From NCBI GenBank assembly GCA_015207585.1, contig JADEWQ010000049.1:1-40694 (forward strand): a stretch of DNA of 40,694 nt, written 5' to 3'. The DNA comes from Pleurocapsales cyanobacterium LEGE 06147 (GTDB lineage: Bacteria; Cyanobacteriota; Cyanobacteriia; Cyanobacteriales; Xenococcaceae). A program made the position numbers and the translations under genes. This document shows, one piece after another, positions 26,007 through 34,462 of the stretch. The notes beneath the pieces are model-generated. The model was given only the letters and a program-made list of their open reading frames with translations, did not search any database and was not told the DNA's origin. Every line of letters starts with the position of its first letter. The first letter of the stretch is position 1.

Positions 26007-26843
26007 ATGAAAACTAAAGAAAACCAAAATCAAAAACAAGAACAACCCAAGCAAAAAAAAGGACAACTGATAATTATTGGTGGCGCGGAAGACCGAGAAG
26101 GAGAATGCAAAATTCTGCGAGAATTTGTCCGACGCGCTGGCGGTCTCGAAGCTCAAATTGTGGTGATGACAGTAGCAACCGAGTTACCAAGAGAAGTGGG
26201 AGATGACTATATTCGTGCTTTTGAAAGACTGGGAGTTAAAAATGTTCGCATTGTAGATACTGTTACCCGCGCAGATACAGAATCTTCTAGTATTTTGGAA
26301 GCAATTGGAAAAGCAACCGGGGTATTTTTTACGGGAGGAGACCAAGCACGAATTACTGATATTCTTAAAGATACTCAAATCGAAAAACTACTGCACCAAA
26401 AGTACGCTCAAGGAGCCGTCATAGGTGGTACTAGTGCGGGGGCAAGTATGATGTCAGATACCATGATCTTGGAAGGAGATTCCGAAACCAATCCGCGACC
26501 GGAGATCGTAGAAATAGAAGAGGGCATGAGTTTTCTTCCCGAAGCAATAATCGATCAACATTTTGCCGAACGCGGTCGTTTGGGACGTTTATTAGCAGCT
26601 GTAGCCAGACATCCCCATTTGATCGGTTTGGGGATTGATGAAAATACGGCAATCGTAGTAAACGATGGTCAGTTTCAAGTAGTTGGAGAGGGAGCTTGTA
26701 CCGTCGTCGATTTAAGCGAAATTAGTCATAACAATATCAAGCAACTGCTCCATGATGAAGATTTAGCTCTTTGCGACGTTAAGCTACATATCTTGCCAGA
26801 GGGATACGGCTTTGACTTGAAAAATCGCCAGCGTATTTTTTAA
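26007..26843 (+). CDS. cphB: Cyanophycinase
   Basis: A 278-residue S51-family serine peptidase that cuts cyanophycin to beta-Asp-Arg dipeptides, releasing stored nitrogen. The catalytic Ser143 lies in GGTSAGAS (140-147). Other features are IIIGGAEDREGECKILREFV (22-41), TGGDQARI (109-116) and DQHFAERGRLGRLL. A Lys/Gln-rich N-terminal tail precedes the domain. A strong GGAGG lies seven bases before the ATG. Cyanophycin synthetase (cphA), usually adjacent in cyanobacteria, is not in the window; the neighbours are a glucan hydrolase and a broken MscS gene. Confidence 0.95.
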   Translation: MKTKENQNQKQEQPKQKKGQLIIIGGAEDREGECKILREFVRRAGGLEAQIVVMTVATELPREVGDDYIRAFERLGVKNVRIVDTVTRADTESSSILEAIGKATGVFFTGGDQARITDILKDTQIEKLLHQKYAQGAVIGGTSAGASMMSDTMILEGDSETNPRPEIVEIEEGMSFLPEAIIDQHFAERGRLGRLLAAVARHPHLIGLGIDENTAIVVNDGQFQVVGEGACTVVDLSEISHNNIKQLLHDEDLALCDVKLHILPEGYGFDLKNRQRIF

Positions 26844-26850
26844 ATAAAGG

Positions 26851-28165
26851 ATGAAAAGTTGGCGCGATCCGGCAAAGCGGGTGCTACCGCACCACGCAGT
26901 GCCTCGCCTTTGGCGAGACTGCTTGTCTTTAGTTAAAATTCGGCGAATTTCTCCTATAGTTATTGCTGCCGGCGTCTGGTTCGCTGCCACTCCGGTAGCT
27001 TTTACTCAAGAAGAAATCTTACACCAGTCCTGTACCCGTTGAAACTCCTACCAATGGACTGTATTTCGCCGATGTTTTGGTCAGGGGCATACCGGTCTTG
27101 CAAATTGGTGGTCTTGCAGAAATTAGTGCTAGCGAACGAGCAGCGATCGTTAATCGTCGCATCGCCAGCATCCTGGCACAATACGATTCTCCAGGGCAGG
27201 TAACGGTTCAATCGGACGAACCTCGCAATATTGCGACTTTACAGCTGAGAAATCGCGTTTTGTTAACTGTCACCGAGCAAGATGCACAAGACTTTGGGTT
27301 GGATGTGGAAACTTTAGCTCAAAGCTGGGCAGATCGACTCAATCAGGCATTAGATAGACCGCCCCTGGCGATCGATGTCGGGCAGCGTCTTTACGCAACC
27401 GTACGCCAACTCTTACAGAATCCGATCGATAATTGACCATCCCTAGTGGGGGCGATCGTAGTAATCCTCATCACTTGGGGCGTAGCAAAAATAGTCCGCT
27501 ATACAGCCTATACTTGGGCACAACAAACAGAAAGCGATTCCAACACCGAAATTTTAATCGGACGGCTTGGTTATGGCGGTGTTTGGGTGGTTGGCAGCGT
27601 AATTAGTTTAGGAGTTTTAGGACTTACCAGCGTAGCGATCGGTTTTAGTCTCAAAGATGTTTTAAGTAACTATATTTCTGGCGTAATTCTCTTAGCCGCG
27701 CGTCCATTTAGAATCAACGATCGAGTGGTGATTGGTGACCATGAGGGAACGATTACGCAAATTCAGTTAAGGGCGATCGCGCTACAGACTTATGACGATC
27801 GCTTAGTCTATATTCCCAACCAAGAGGTATTTCAATCCAGTATTGTTAATAATACTGCTTCGCCCCGTCGCCGTAGTTCGATAAGAGTTATTAAAGATAG
27901 CCTAGAACAAATTCCGGAAGTAGAGAAAGAACCTAAACCAGTTATTTGGGTATGGGAACTCGCTCCCAGTACGGTTAATCTAGAAATAAGGTTTTGGGTG
28001 GATTCGCGCAAGATAGGTTTTTTGACGGCTACATCAAACGTAACTCAGGCAATTAAAGAAGCTCTAGAAGCAGCAAATATTGATATGCCTACTGATATTT
28101 ACACCTTAATCTTACGGGATTTTCCCTCTGAATTTAAACTAGAAAAAGAAAAAAATATCAAGTGA
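26851..28165 (+). pseudogene. MscS-family mechanosensitive channel, multiply disrupted
   Basis: Three segments make one product. Frame 1 (26851-27042) holds KIRRISPIVIAAGVWFAA and a signal-like start. Frame 2 from about 27025 holds PVPVETPTNGLYFADVLVRG and GLAEISASERAAIVNRRIAS, up to TGA at 27434-27436 where Trp would be expected. After the stop the same frame continues to 28165 with VAIGFSLKDVLSNYISGVIL and VVIGDHEGTITQIQLRAIAL of the MscS pore and beta domains. A palindromic repeat lies in the first 25 codons. Two in-frame deletions are likely: in the TM3 region before TSVAIGF, and after RRRSSI. The gene is almost certainly non-functional. Confidence 0.8.
26866..26932. repeat. GC-rich palindromic repeat at the start of the MscS pseudogene
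   Basis: The block contains GCGGGTGCTACCGC and CTCGCCTTTGGCGAG, two adjacent short palindromes, and is far richer in G+C than the surrounding DNA. It lies between MKSW and SLVKIRRIS of the channel reading frame, which it keeps open, and so looks like an inserted repeat. Confidence 0.5.
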
Positions 28166-28590
28166 GAAAGCCCAGAGACTAAATCAAATCAAATTAAATT
28201 TGATTTTAATTGTTAATTTTAGGTGCTATACTCGTTTACCAAAAGTAGTTAGATAAATTGAAACGTTGTAATAACGATATAACAAGATTTTAAATAATTC
28301 TGATGTGCAGTCTTTTAATAAGTGGTGTTAGAAAATCTCCGCGTCTTCTTCTGAGCGAGCCACTCTATTAAGTTTATTTATAACTTTTAAAATAGACTAA
28401 AATTAATTTTATAAAACTATTCGTATTTTTGACAAAAATTCCTAATTAATTTCAATCTTTTTTTATAAAATCTTACTTTTTATATAGGAATTTTTACTAA
28501 TCAATTTCTTGATATATATCACTATATAGAACTAAAATAAGCAGATTTTCAATAAATTAGAAAAAAAAGCTATCTCAGGAGAAGTTTTCA
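28166..28590. other. AT-rich spacer
   Basis: 425 nt. Apart from the hairpin at 28186 and an AGGAG nine bases before the next ATG, nothing was recognised. It should contain the promoter of the 28591 gene; TATATAGAAC near 28524 is a possible -10 region only. Confidence 0.4.
28186..28206. terminator. Hairpin after the MscS pseudogene
   Basis: AAATCAAATT-A-AATTTGATTT is a perfect 10-bp inverted repeat, 20 nt after the stop, followed by a short T-rich run. It is AT-only except one C/G pair, so a weak terminator or an operator are both possible. Confidence 0.45.
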
Positions 28591-29502
28591 ATGACTAAAA
28601 GATTAGATAATTATAGTGGTTTATTCTCAAAGTTGTGGAATATTAAAGGAGCAATTGCTCTAGCAGCAATTGCGTTAATTTTCCCTATTAGTAATCTCAA
28701 TGCAGAAGAGATATCAAAAACTACGAATCAAAAAAACACGATCGCTCAAACTAATGGGGAGCAAACTGAGCAACCAGCACAAACCGAACAGCAGAGAGAA
28801 CAAATTACCTCCGATGAAGTAACAGATCGCGCTGAAGAATTCATTGGTCAAACCGTAACTGTCAGAGGCAGATTTATCGAAGCAATAGATGACAATGGTT
28901 TTACGATTACTCCCGAACGGATTTTTGAAGCCGAGCCAATCCTGATCGTGAATGTTACTGGTACTCCCTTAGATCTTCCTTCTGATGACATTAGAGTTCA
29001 AGCAACAGGTGACGTTCGTGAATTTACGTTGGATGAGATCGCTCAAGAATATAATATGGAATTCGATCGGGCAACCTATGCATTATATGAAAACACTCCA
29101 GTCATCATTGCTCGATCGATTGCACCAGCACCACAACCACAAGAAATTAGTGGAAATCCAGACCAATATTACAACAGACAAATTGCAGTAGAGGCTAATA
29201 TTGGAAATGCCTACAGTCCTCAAGCTTTTACTCTCGATGACGATTTGCTAGTTTTAAATCTAAATCCCGAATTCGATCATAGACAACAGGTTCAGGCTAC
29301 TGATGCTAATGGCCAAAGAGTTGTTGTTACTGGAGTATTGCGTCCATTCAATATGGAAGAATTACAAAGAGAGTATGATTTGGCTACCTTAGATGAAAAC
29401 GTGCAAAGGCAGTTAGCAGAAAATTACGCAAATAGACCAGTACTCATCAGCGATGGCGTGTATCCATTCCCCACAGAAGATCGAGATAATAACATGAACT
29501 AA
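28591..29502 (+). CDS. Exported protein with two related OB-like domains
   Basis: A 303-residue protein with an N-terminal hydrophobic signal segment (GAIALAAIALIFPISNL, about 20-36), then a Gln/Glu/Thr-rich linker and two similar domains. Domain 1 (about 72-190) has GQTVTVRGRFIEAID, GFTITPERIF, PILIVN, VQATGDVREFTLDEIAQEYN and NTPVIIARSI. Domain 2 (about 196-295) has NRQIAVEANIGNAYSPQAFTL, LLVLNL, VVVTGVLRPFNMEELQREYD and NRPVLISDGV. The parallel motifs show an internal duplication. The strand-rich pattern suggests OB-fold domains; the ligand is unknown. An AGGAG is well placed before the ATG, and a strong hairpin terminator follows. Confidence 0.7.
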   Translation: MTKRLDNYSGLFSKLWNIKGAIALAAIALIFPISNLNAEEISKTTNQKNTIAQTNGEQTEQPAQTEQQREQITSDEVTDRAEEFIGQTVTVRGRFIEAIDDNGFTITPERIFEAEPILIVNVTGTPLDLPSDDIRVQATGDVREFTLDEIAQEYNMEFDRATYALYENTPVIIARSIAPAPQPQEISGNPDQYYNRQIAVEANIGNAYSPQAFTLDDDLLVLNLNPEFDHRQQVQATDANGQRVVVTGVLRPFNMEELQREYDLATLDENVQRQLAENYANRPVLISDGVYPFPTEDRDNNMN

Positions 29503-29599
29503 GCTGTCACAAATTTATAGCAGTTAGTAAAAAAATAGATACAACTCTAAATAACAGAAATGTAGTTTGCACCCATGTACTAATTTCTCAACTTTAAAA

Positions 29600-29631
29600 A
29601 AGGCTGTCTAAAAATAAATTTAGACAGCCTT
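29600..29631. terminator. Strong bidirectional terminator
   Basis: AAGGCTGTCTAAA (29600-29612) and TTTAGACAGCCTT (29619-29631) form a 13-bp perfect stem with a 6-nt loop, between the convergent 28591 (plus) and 29748 (minus) genes. The inner U-rich end and the A-rich flank fit termination in both directions. Confidence 0.88.
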
Positions 29632-29747
29632 AATCAACATAAATTTAGGTAGATTGCTGTAGAAGAATGCAGTCATGATAATTTATACTTTTGAGTATTG
29701 CTCTGGGGCTAAACTCAGCTAATCCTACATTAAAAGAGAAATTTCCT

Positions 29748-30041
29748 CTAAATTTGACCGTCTCTGACTGGTTCGGCACTTACTTCTACCACTTCTTCGC
29801 TATTTGCTACAGTATCCTTACGGTGACCCAGACGAGCCAGAAGAAGACTAGAAAGTTCGCTTACTAACAGGGTAGCGACAACTCCATCATCAATCCATCC
29901 TATTATCGGAATAAAATCAGGAGAGATATCAATAGGACTGAGCAAATAAAGTAGTGTTCCTCCAATAATCAACCAGCGATACTTAGGATGGCGGAGGGTT
30001 TGGCGATACCAATTGTAGAAAGACTGAATTGGGTTTTGCAT
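29748..30041 (-). CDS. YkvA/DUF1232 family membrane protein
   Basis: A 97-residue protein with the DUF1232 core: YRWLIIGGTLLYLLSPIDIS followed by PDFIPIIGWIDDGVVATLLV (about 21-60), including the SPIDxxPDFIPxxGxxDD motif that defines the family. A variable acidic tail follows. Members are small membrane proteins of unknown role, often near stress genes. It is the last gene before the shared terminator at 29600. Confidence 0.88.
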   Translation of the reverse strand: MQNPIQSFYNWYRQTLRHPKYRWLIIGGTLLYLLSPIDISPDFIPIIGWIDDGVVATLLVSELSSLLLARLGHRKDTVANSEEVVEVSAEPVRDGQI

Positions 30042-30264
30042 TGTTTTGTTAACTGAAGATATAACTAATATCTTTTTTAATCTTGGCTAAAAAATTAGTT
30101 CGAGAAAAGTAAAGATAACCCCCACTAAGTAGAGTAATTTCGCCCCATTATAAAAAGTTTTCTTACTAATGATAGATATAGCAATATCCCTTTTAGGAGA
30201 AGGCAAGAGATAGTTGCTTTTCCTAGGCTAGAAAAAGCTTGTAAAAAAAGAGGATATTTATCCG

Positions 30265-30633
30265 ATGAAAACTTTAATTAAAATAGCAGCAAGCTCTATA
30301 GCAGGTCTCACTTTAGTCGGCACAGTTTTTCAAACTCAACCTAGTCAGGCACAGACAAATACTACTACACAAAACTCAGCTCGTTCAATTGCCAATCGAG
30401 CTCATCTGCTGCAAGGAATTGAGGTAGAAACATCAGAGTTGGGCTTTGCTTTGGGAGAAGATGATTTTAGCGCGATCGATGAAAATATAGAAGAAGATTA
30501 TCAACTCAGCATGTCCGAAAGTGATGTGCATATAATCGAGCAAGATCTAGGAATGTGGGAAAACAGCTCATATTGGGAAAATAAGGGAGATGTAGAAGAC
30601 TATGCAATATTAGTCGATATTTATGACTTCTAA
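30265..30633 (+). CDS. Small exported protein of unknown function
   Basis: A 122-residue protein with a signal peptide (MKTLIKIAASSIAGLTLVG, cleavage likely after SQA near residue 29). The mature part is strongly acidic: LGEDDFSAIDENIEEDYQLS, SESDVHIIEQDLG, and a C-terminal DVEDYAILVDIYDF. No known domain was recognised. The acidic pattern could bind cations; that is a guess. Two hairpins follow at 30741-30807. Confidence 0.65.
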   Translation: MKTLIKIAASSIAGLTLVGTVFQTQPSQAQTNTTTQNSARSIANRAHLLQGIEVETSELGFALGEDDFSAIDENIEEDYQLSMSESDVHIIEQDLGMWENSSYWENKGDVEDYAILVDIYDF

Positions 30634-30740
30634 AACTTTGGTTAGAAAAAGAGCAAAGCCATGTATTTATAAATTTTTCGCTCGCGAGTGATAAATTAGA
30701 AGCTATAAACTAGTTTTTGAAAATCTTAATAAACATTAAT

Positions 30741-30807
30741 TTAAATCTCAAAAAAAGAGATTTTAAATGAGTTTAGCTTAACTCAAACCTTTACAAAAAG
30801 GTTGAGT
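30741..30807 (+). terminator. Two tandem hairpins
   Basis: TTTAAATCTC pairs with GAGATTTTAAA (30741-30769, one bulge), and ACTCAAACCTTT pairs with AAAGGTTGAGT (30781-30807, one bulge). Together they probably end the 30265 transcript. The first is about 110 nt after the stop codon. Confidence 0.5.
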
Positions 30808-30939
30808 ATAAAAATTATTATGTATAGAATTTTTTGATTTCAACTAAGTCAAAAGCTCTTATCGACCCCAATTGAGCGAAAATAAAAATTATAAAAATAT
30901 AAAGCTTCACTGACAGACGAAATCATAACTGTTAGTTGA

Positions 30940-31237
30940 ATGAAAGATAAACTCGAGCGAGTAACTAAATTTTTGCTACAAATTTCTCTCCTCATCTTCC
31001 TGTATTGCTGTCAATCATATTCACGCCAACTTTAATCAAATTAGTATTAACCCTACTTTACATTCTCAATTACCACTGAAAAAATATAACTGTCTGAAGA
31101 TAGCCAGTGATGAGCTTAAAGCGATCGCTTGGTATATCTAACACAAAGATGCTGATAGATATAATACGCCGAGGCTAGATGGTTCAATCGGTATCTGTCC
31201 TCTGCACAAGCTCGATCCGCAAGTTAAAATTTTATGA
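30940..31237 (+). pseudogene. Broken gene for a small exported protein
   Basis: ATG at 30940 starts MKDKLERVTKFLLQISLLIF, LYCCQSYS, a signal-like helix, then a stop within a few codons. One base shift near 31023 opens ANFNQISINPTLHSQLPLKK, YNCLKIASDELKAIAWYI, a TAA (CAA expected) at about 31139-31141, and then HKDADRYNTPRLDGSIGICP, LHKLDPQVKIL and TGA at 31235-31237. Restored, it is an exported protein of about 97 residues of unknown family. Two independent lesions suggest full inactivation. Confidence 0.5.
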
Positions 31238-31540
31238 TGGCTATAGATGGGTGAGTTAATTTTTTTGTTTTACTAAATCCGAGCAGGTACGGAGGGAACT
31301 GCTACGCCCTTGAAAAGCGAAGTATAGCTGTCGCTACCGAAGTTAGACGCATTATTGAGTTTTGAATGTTGAGTGTTGAGTTAAGAAAAATTGCATTTAA
31401 ACTCATAATTCAAAACTTCACGCACTCATAACTCTTGAATCCTGACTCCTGCCTATATCTGGAATCTCACCCTTCTTTGAATTACCTAAGTCGTGACATA
31501 TTGAAAAAATGCCTAAAAAGCCAAATATAATTGAACTTTT
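31238..31540. repeat. Spacer with a palindromic repeat and an inverted heptamer-type repeat
   Basis: A GC-rich block (about 31288-31346) contains GGTACGGAGGGAACTGC and AGCGAAGTATAGCTGTCGCT. Next, TTGAGTTTTGAATGTTGAGT (from 31355) is nearly inverted by AACTCATAATTCAAAACTTCA (about 31400-31420), giving a long imperfect hairpin, followed by CTCATAACTCTTGAATCCTGACTCCTG. These are cyanobacterial spacer repeats. The kinase promoter must lie here or just downstream. Confidence 0.5.
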
Positions 31541-31600
31541 GTGGTTATTGCCGAATATATTTATACAAAACCAGTTAGCTCAGGAAAAATAAGAACAACC

Positions 31601-33730
31601 ATGTTGGAATTCTGGAATACCTTTTTTAGCTCTGGCTCGTTTATTCCACATGGGCACTGTTATCTATGGAAGCCTCCATTGGTTTGGTTGCACGTGACAT
31701 CCGATACGCTCACTGCACTAGCCTATTACTCGATTCCCATAACGCTGTTTTACTTTGTCAATAAGCGAAAAGACTTGCCATTTAACTGGATTTTTCTCCT
31801 TTTTTGCGCATTTATTGTTGCTTGTGGTACTACACACGTAATGGAGGTTTGGACGCTCTGGCATCCAACTTATTGGCTATCGGGAACAGTTAAAGCTAGC
31901 ACCGCAGCAGTCTCTGTTCTAACAGCCTTAGAGTTGATTCCTGTCATTCCTCAAGCATTGGCACTCCCCAGTCCTGCTCAGTTGGAAAAGGCTAATCAAG
32001 AACTTCAGGTACAAATAGCAGAACGTTTAAAAGCAGAAAAAGATCTCAAAAAATATCAAAGTCAGCTCGAACAAAGAGTTGCAGAGCGTACTGCCGAGCT
32101 TAATGCTTCTAATCGCCAAATGGAAGAATTACTCGAAAGAGAACAGCAAGCGAGAGCACAGGCAGAAGCCGCTACGATAGAGATTCAACGCTATGCAGAA
32201 CGCCTGACCTTAGCATTGGAGGCAGCCAAAATGGGGTCATGGGACTGGGATCTCGCAACCGATGAAATTATTTGGACTCCCTATCATGAAATGATTTTTG
32301 GCTATAAATCGGGCAATCCAAAACGCAGCTATACGGAGTGGAAAGATCGAGTTCATCCAGAGGATTTACTTCAAGTTGAAGCAGCTATGAATACGGCATT
32401 AGCCAATCGCCAAGAGTTCGACTGTCAATACCGCTTACTACTACCGAACGGACAGTTGCGTTGGGTTGATGCTTTTGGTCGGGCTAATTACGATTCAGAA
32501 AATCGTCCCGTACGTATGGTGGGAATGGTTATTGATGTTACCGATCGTAAGCTCGCTGAAGAATCGCTCCGACAAAGCGAGGAAATGACAAGACGACAAT
32601 TGGCAGAAATTGAAGCGATTTATGCGACTGCACCCATTGGTCTATGCGTTCTCGACACCGAATTTAGATTTGTTCGGCTCAATGAATTTTTAGCACAAAT
32701 TAATGGGCTACCTATTTCTGAGCATCTCGGGCGAACGATACGAGACATTTTGCCAGACTTGGGTGAGTTACAAGAACCGATTTTCAAGCAGGTCTTGGAA
32801 TCTGGACAACCTGTCCTAAATTTTGAGGTACATGGCGAAACTCTTGCCCAATCCGAAACTGAGCGTGATTGGCTCGTTAACTATTATCCGTTAAGGGGAA
32901 TAAATGGACAAGTGCTGGGAATTAACATTACGGTGCAAGAAATTACCGATCGCAAATTAGTAGAAAAGGAGCTTCAACAACGAGCCGAAGAACTTAGTCA
33001 GGTTAATGTTGCTTTAGCACAAACTATGACCTTACTGCAAGAAAGAAATCAGGAGTTAGCTCAATTTGCCTATGTAGTATCTCACGATCTCAAAGCACCA
33101 CTGCGAGCGATGGCCAATCTTTCAGCATGGATTGAAGAAGATTTTGGCGAGCGACTTCCCGAAGCTAATCAACATCAACTGCAACTTTTGCGCAAACGAG
33201 TCTATAGGATGGAAGCACTGATTGACGGATTGCTTGAGTATTCTCGGGTTGGACGTACTCAAGCGGATGTCGAAACTTTTGTGGTTGAAGAACTGCTCGC
33301 CGAGGTAATCGAATCTCTTGCCCCCCCAGAGACCTTTACTATTGAAATTGAATCTGGAATGCCCCGGCTGACAACAAAGCGATTGCTTTTAAATCAAGTA
33401 TTTTCTAACCTAATTAGTAATGCCATCAAGCACCACGATCGCATCGATGGTAATATTAGAATTTCTGTTCGAGAGCGGGAAAATGGTTACGAGTTTGCCG
33501 TATCTGATGACGGTCCGGGAATCGATTCTCGCTATCATCAAAAAATTTTCGCAATTTTCCAAACTCTAAAATCTCGCGATGACCAAAAAAATACCGGAGT
33601 TGGGTTAGCAATTGTCAAAAAGATTGTGGAAACTGAAGGCGGCTCTATTAGCGTCGAGTCTAGAGTCGGTTATGGAACAACCTTTCGATTTATTTGGCCG
33701 AAACAATCTATACGATCTATAAAAAACTAA
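31601..33730 (+). CDS. Ethylene-receptor-like sensor histidine kinase
   Basis: A membrane sensor kinase of about 709 residues (a GTG 60 nt upstream is the alternative start). The N-terminus has three helices that match plant ETR1-type ethylene-binding domains. Counting from this ATG, Asp35, Tyr42, Ile45, Pro46, Ile72, Cys75 and His79 occur at exactly the ETR1 relative spacing, in SDTLTALAYYSIP and FIVACGTTH. A coiled coil follows, then two PAS/PAC domains (GSWDWDLATDEIIW...; IEAIYATAPIGLCVLDTE...). The HisKA phosphoacceptor is His495 in VVSHDLKAP, and the ATPase has SDDGPGID and GVGLAIVKKI. No receiver domain is attached. Ethylene binding through a Cu(I) site is inferred from conserved residues. 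Confidence 0.85.
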   Translation: MLEFWNTFFSSGSFIPHGHCYLWKPPLVWLHVTSDTLTALAYYSIPITLFYFVNKRKDLPFNWIFLLFCAFIVACGTTHVMEVWTLWHPTYWLSGTVKASTAAVSVLTALELIPVIPQALALPSPAQLEKANQELQVQIAERLKAEKDLKKYQSQLEQRVAERTAELNASNRQMEELLEREQQARAQAEAATIEIQRYAERLTLALEAAKMGSWDWDLATDEIIWTPYHEMIFGYKSGNPKRSYTEWKDRVHPEDLLQVEAAMNTALANRQEFDCQYRLLLPNGQLRWVDAFGRANYDSENRPVRMVGMVIDVTDRKLAEESLRQSEEMTRRQLAEIEAIYATAPIGLCVLDTEFRFVRLNEFLAQINGLPISEHLGRTIRDILPDLGELQEPIFKQVLESGQPVLNFEVHGETLAQSETERDWLVNYYPLRGINGQVLGINITVQEITDRKLVEKELQQRAEELSQVNVALAQTMTLLQERNQELAQFAYVVSHDLKAPLRAMANLSAWIEEDFGERLPEANQHQLQLLRKRVYRMEALIDGLLEYSRVGRTQADVETFVVEELLAEVIESLAPPETFTIEIESGMPRLTTKRLLLNQVFSNLISNAIKHHDRIDGNIRISVRERENGYEFAVSDDGPGIDSRYHQKIFAIFQTLKSRDDQKNTGVGLAIVKKIVETEGGSISVESRVGYGTTFRFIWPKQSIRSIKN

Positions 33731-33826
33731 GTTCCAGAATATAATCTCGATGGCTTCCATCTTGAGTACAAATGTAGCACAATAGACTATAGTTACAAAA
33801 GTTTATTATATTCATTAGGAAAAACT

Positions 33827-34162
33827 ATGGCGACCGGCGATCGCAAAAATAAAATTCTGGAACACTTAGCACAAAGCACCAACGGCATGAGATATGATTT
33901 GAGCAAGAAAAGAGCTAAACCATCGATTCCACCAACTCCACCGAAGCCAGTAGAAAGACCAACTCCTTCTCCATTAGTTGAATCTTCTACCTCAACTCCT
34001 GCTATTTCGACTTATTCTTTTACTCCTCTAACGATCAAAGACCGCAAAAGGCGGATTATGAATCACGTTAAAAGCAGTAGCGGTGATTTTGGTGATTTTT
34101 CTTTAAACCCCGAACAACGCAAACGTCAAATTATCGAACACGTGCGCAAATCTTTGAAATAA
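33827..34162 (+). CDS. Small protein with three copies of a basic motif
   Basis: A 111-residue hydrophilic protein with a Pro/Ser/Thr-rich linker (about 32-66). The motif DRKNKILEHLAQS (5-17) recurs as DRKRRIMNHVKSS (72-84) and QRKRQIIEHVRKS (97-109), each a short amphipathic basic helix with an Ile/Leu/Met and a His. It has no known domain. It follows the ethylene-type kinase by 96 nt on the same strand, but has its own ribosome site (AGGA, in TAGGAAAAACTATG). Three short binding helices on a flexible linker suggest a multivalent adaptor, which is inference. Confidence 0.65.
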   Translation: MATGDRKNKILEHLAQSTNGMRYDLSKKRAKPSIPPTPPKPVERPTPSPLVESSTSTPAISTYSFTPLTIKDRKRRIMNHVKSSSGDFGDFSLNPEQRKRQIIEHVRKSLK

Positions 34163-34462
34163 AGAAACAAGTGAACAGTGTGGAAGATATTCCTTTGTAG
34201 ACAACAAGGGTTTCCCGGCATAAAGCGCCTGCCGTCGGCTCTGCCGGCTTGTAGCAACTGGCGTTCATTTGTAAAAGTTGCCAGCGCGTTTATATTTCGC
34301 AACATAGTTTGGTTTATTCTTACCGACTTACTTAATAATCTCTAAGAAAGAGTCATTATACTATACAAGAAATAGCAAATAAAAATCTTGTTCCCAGCGA
34401 TGTAGTGCGAGATCGCAACTGCGTTACTTTAAAAAAAGATTATCAAATTTTTAGTCAGTTCA
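34163..34462. repeat. Spacer with a GC-rich palindromic block
   Basis: 300 nt without a supported ORF. About 34208-34262 is unusually G+C-rich and contains GCCGTCGGCTCTGCCGGC, which is self-complementary at its ends. It is similar in kind to the palindromic blocks at 53-119 and 26866-26932. The rest likely holds the selO promoter. Confidence 0.4.
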
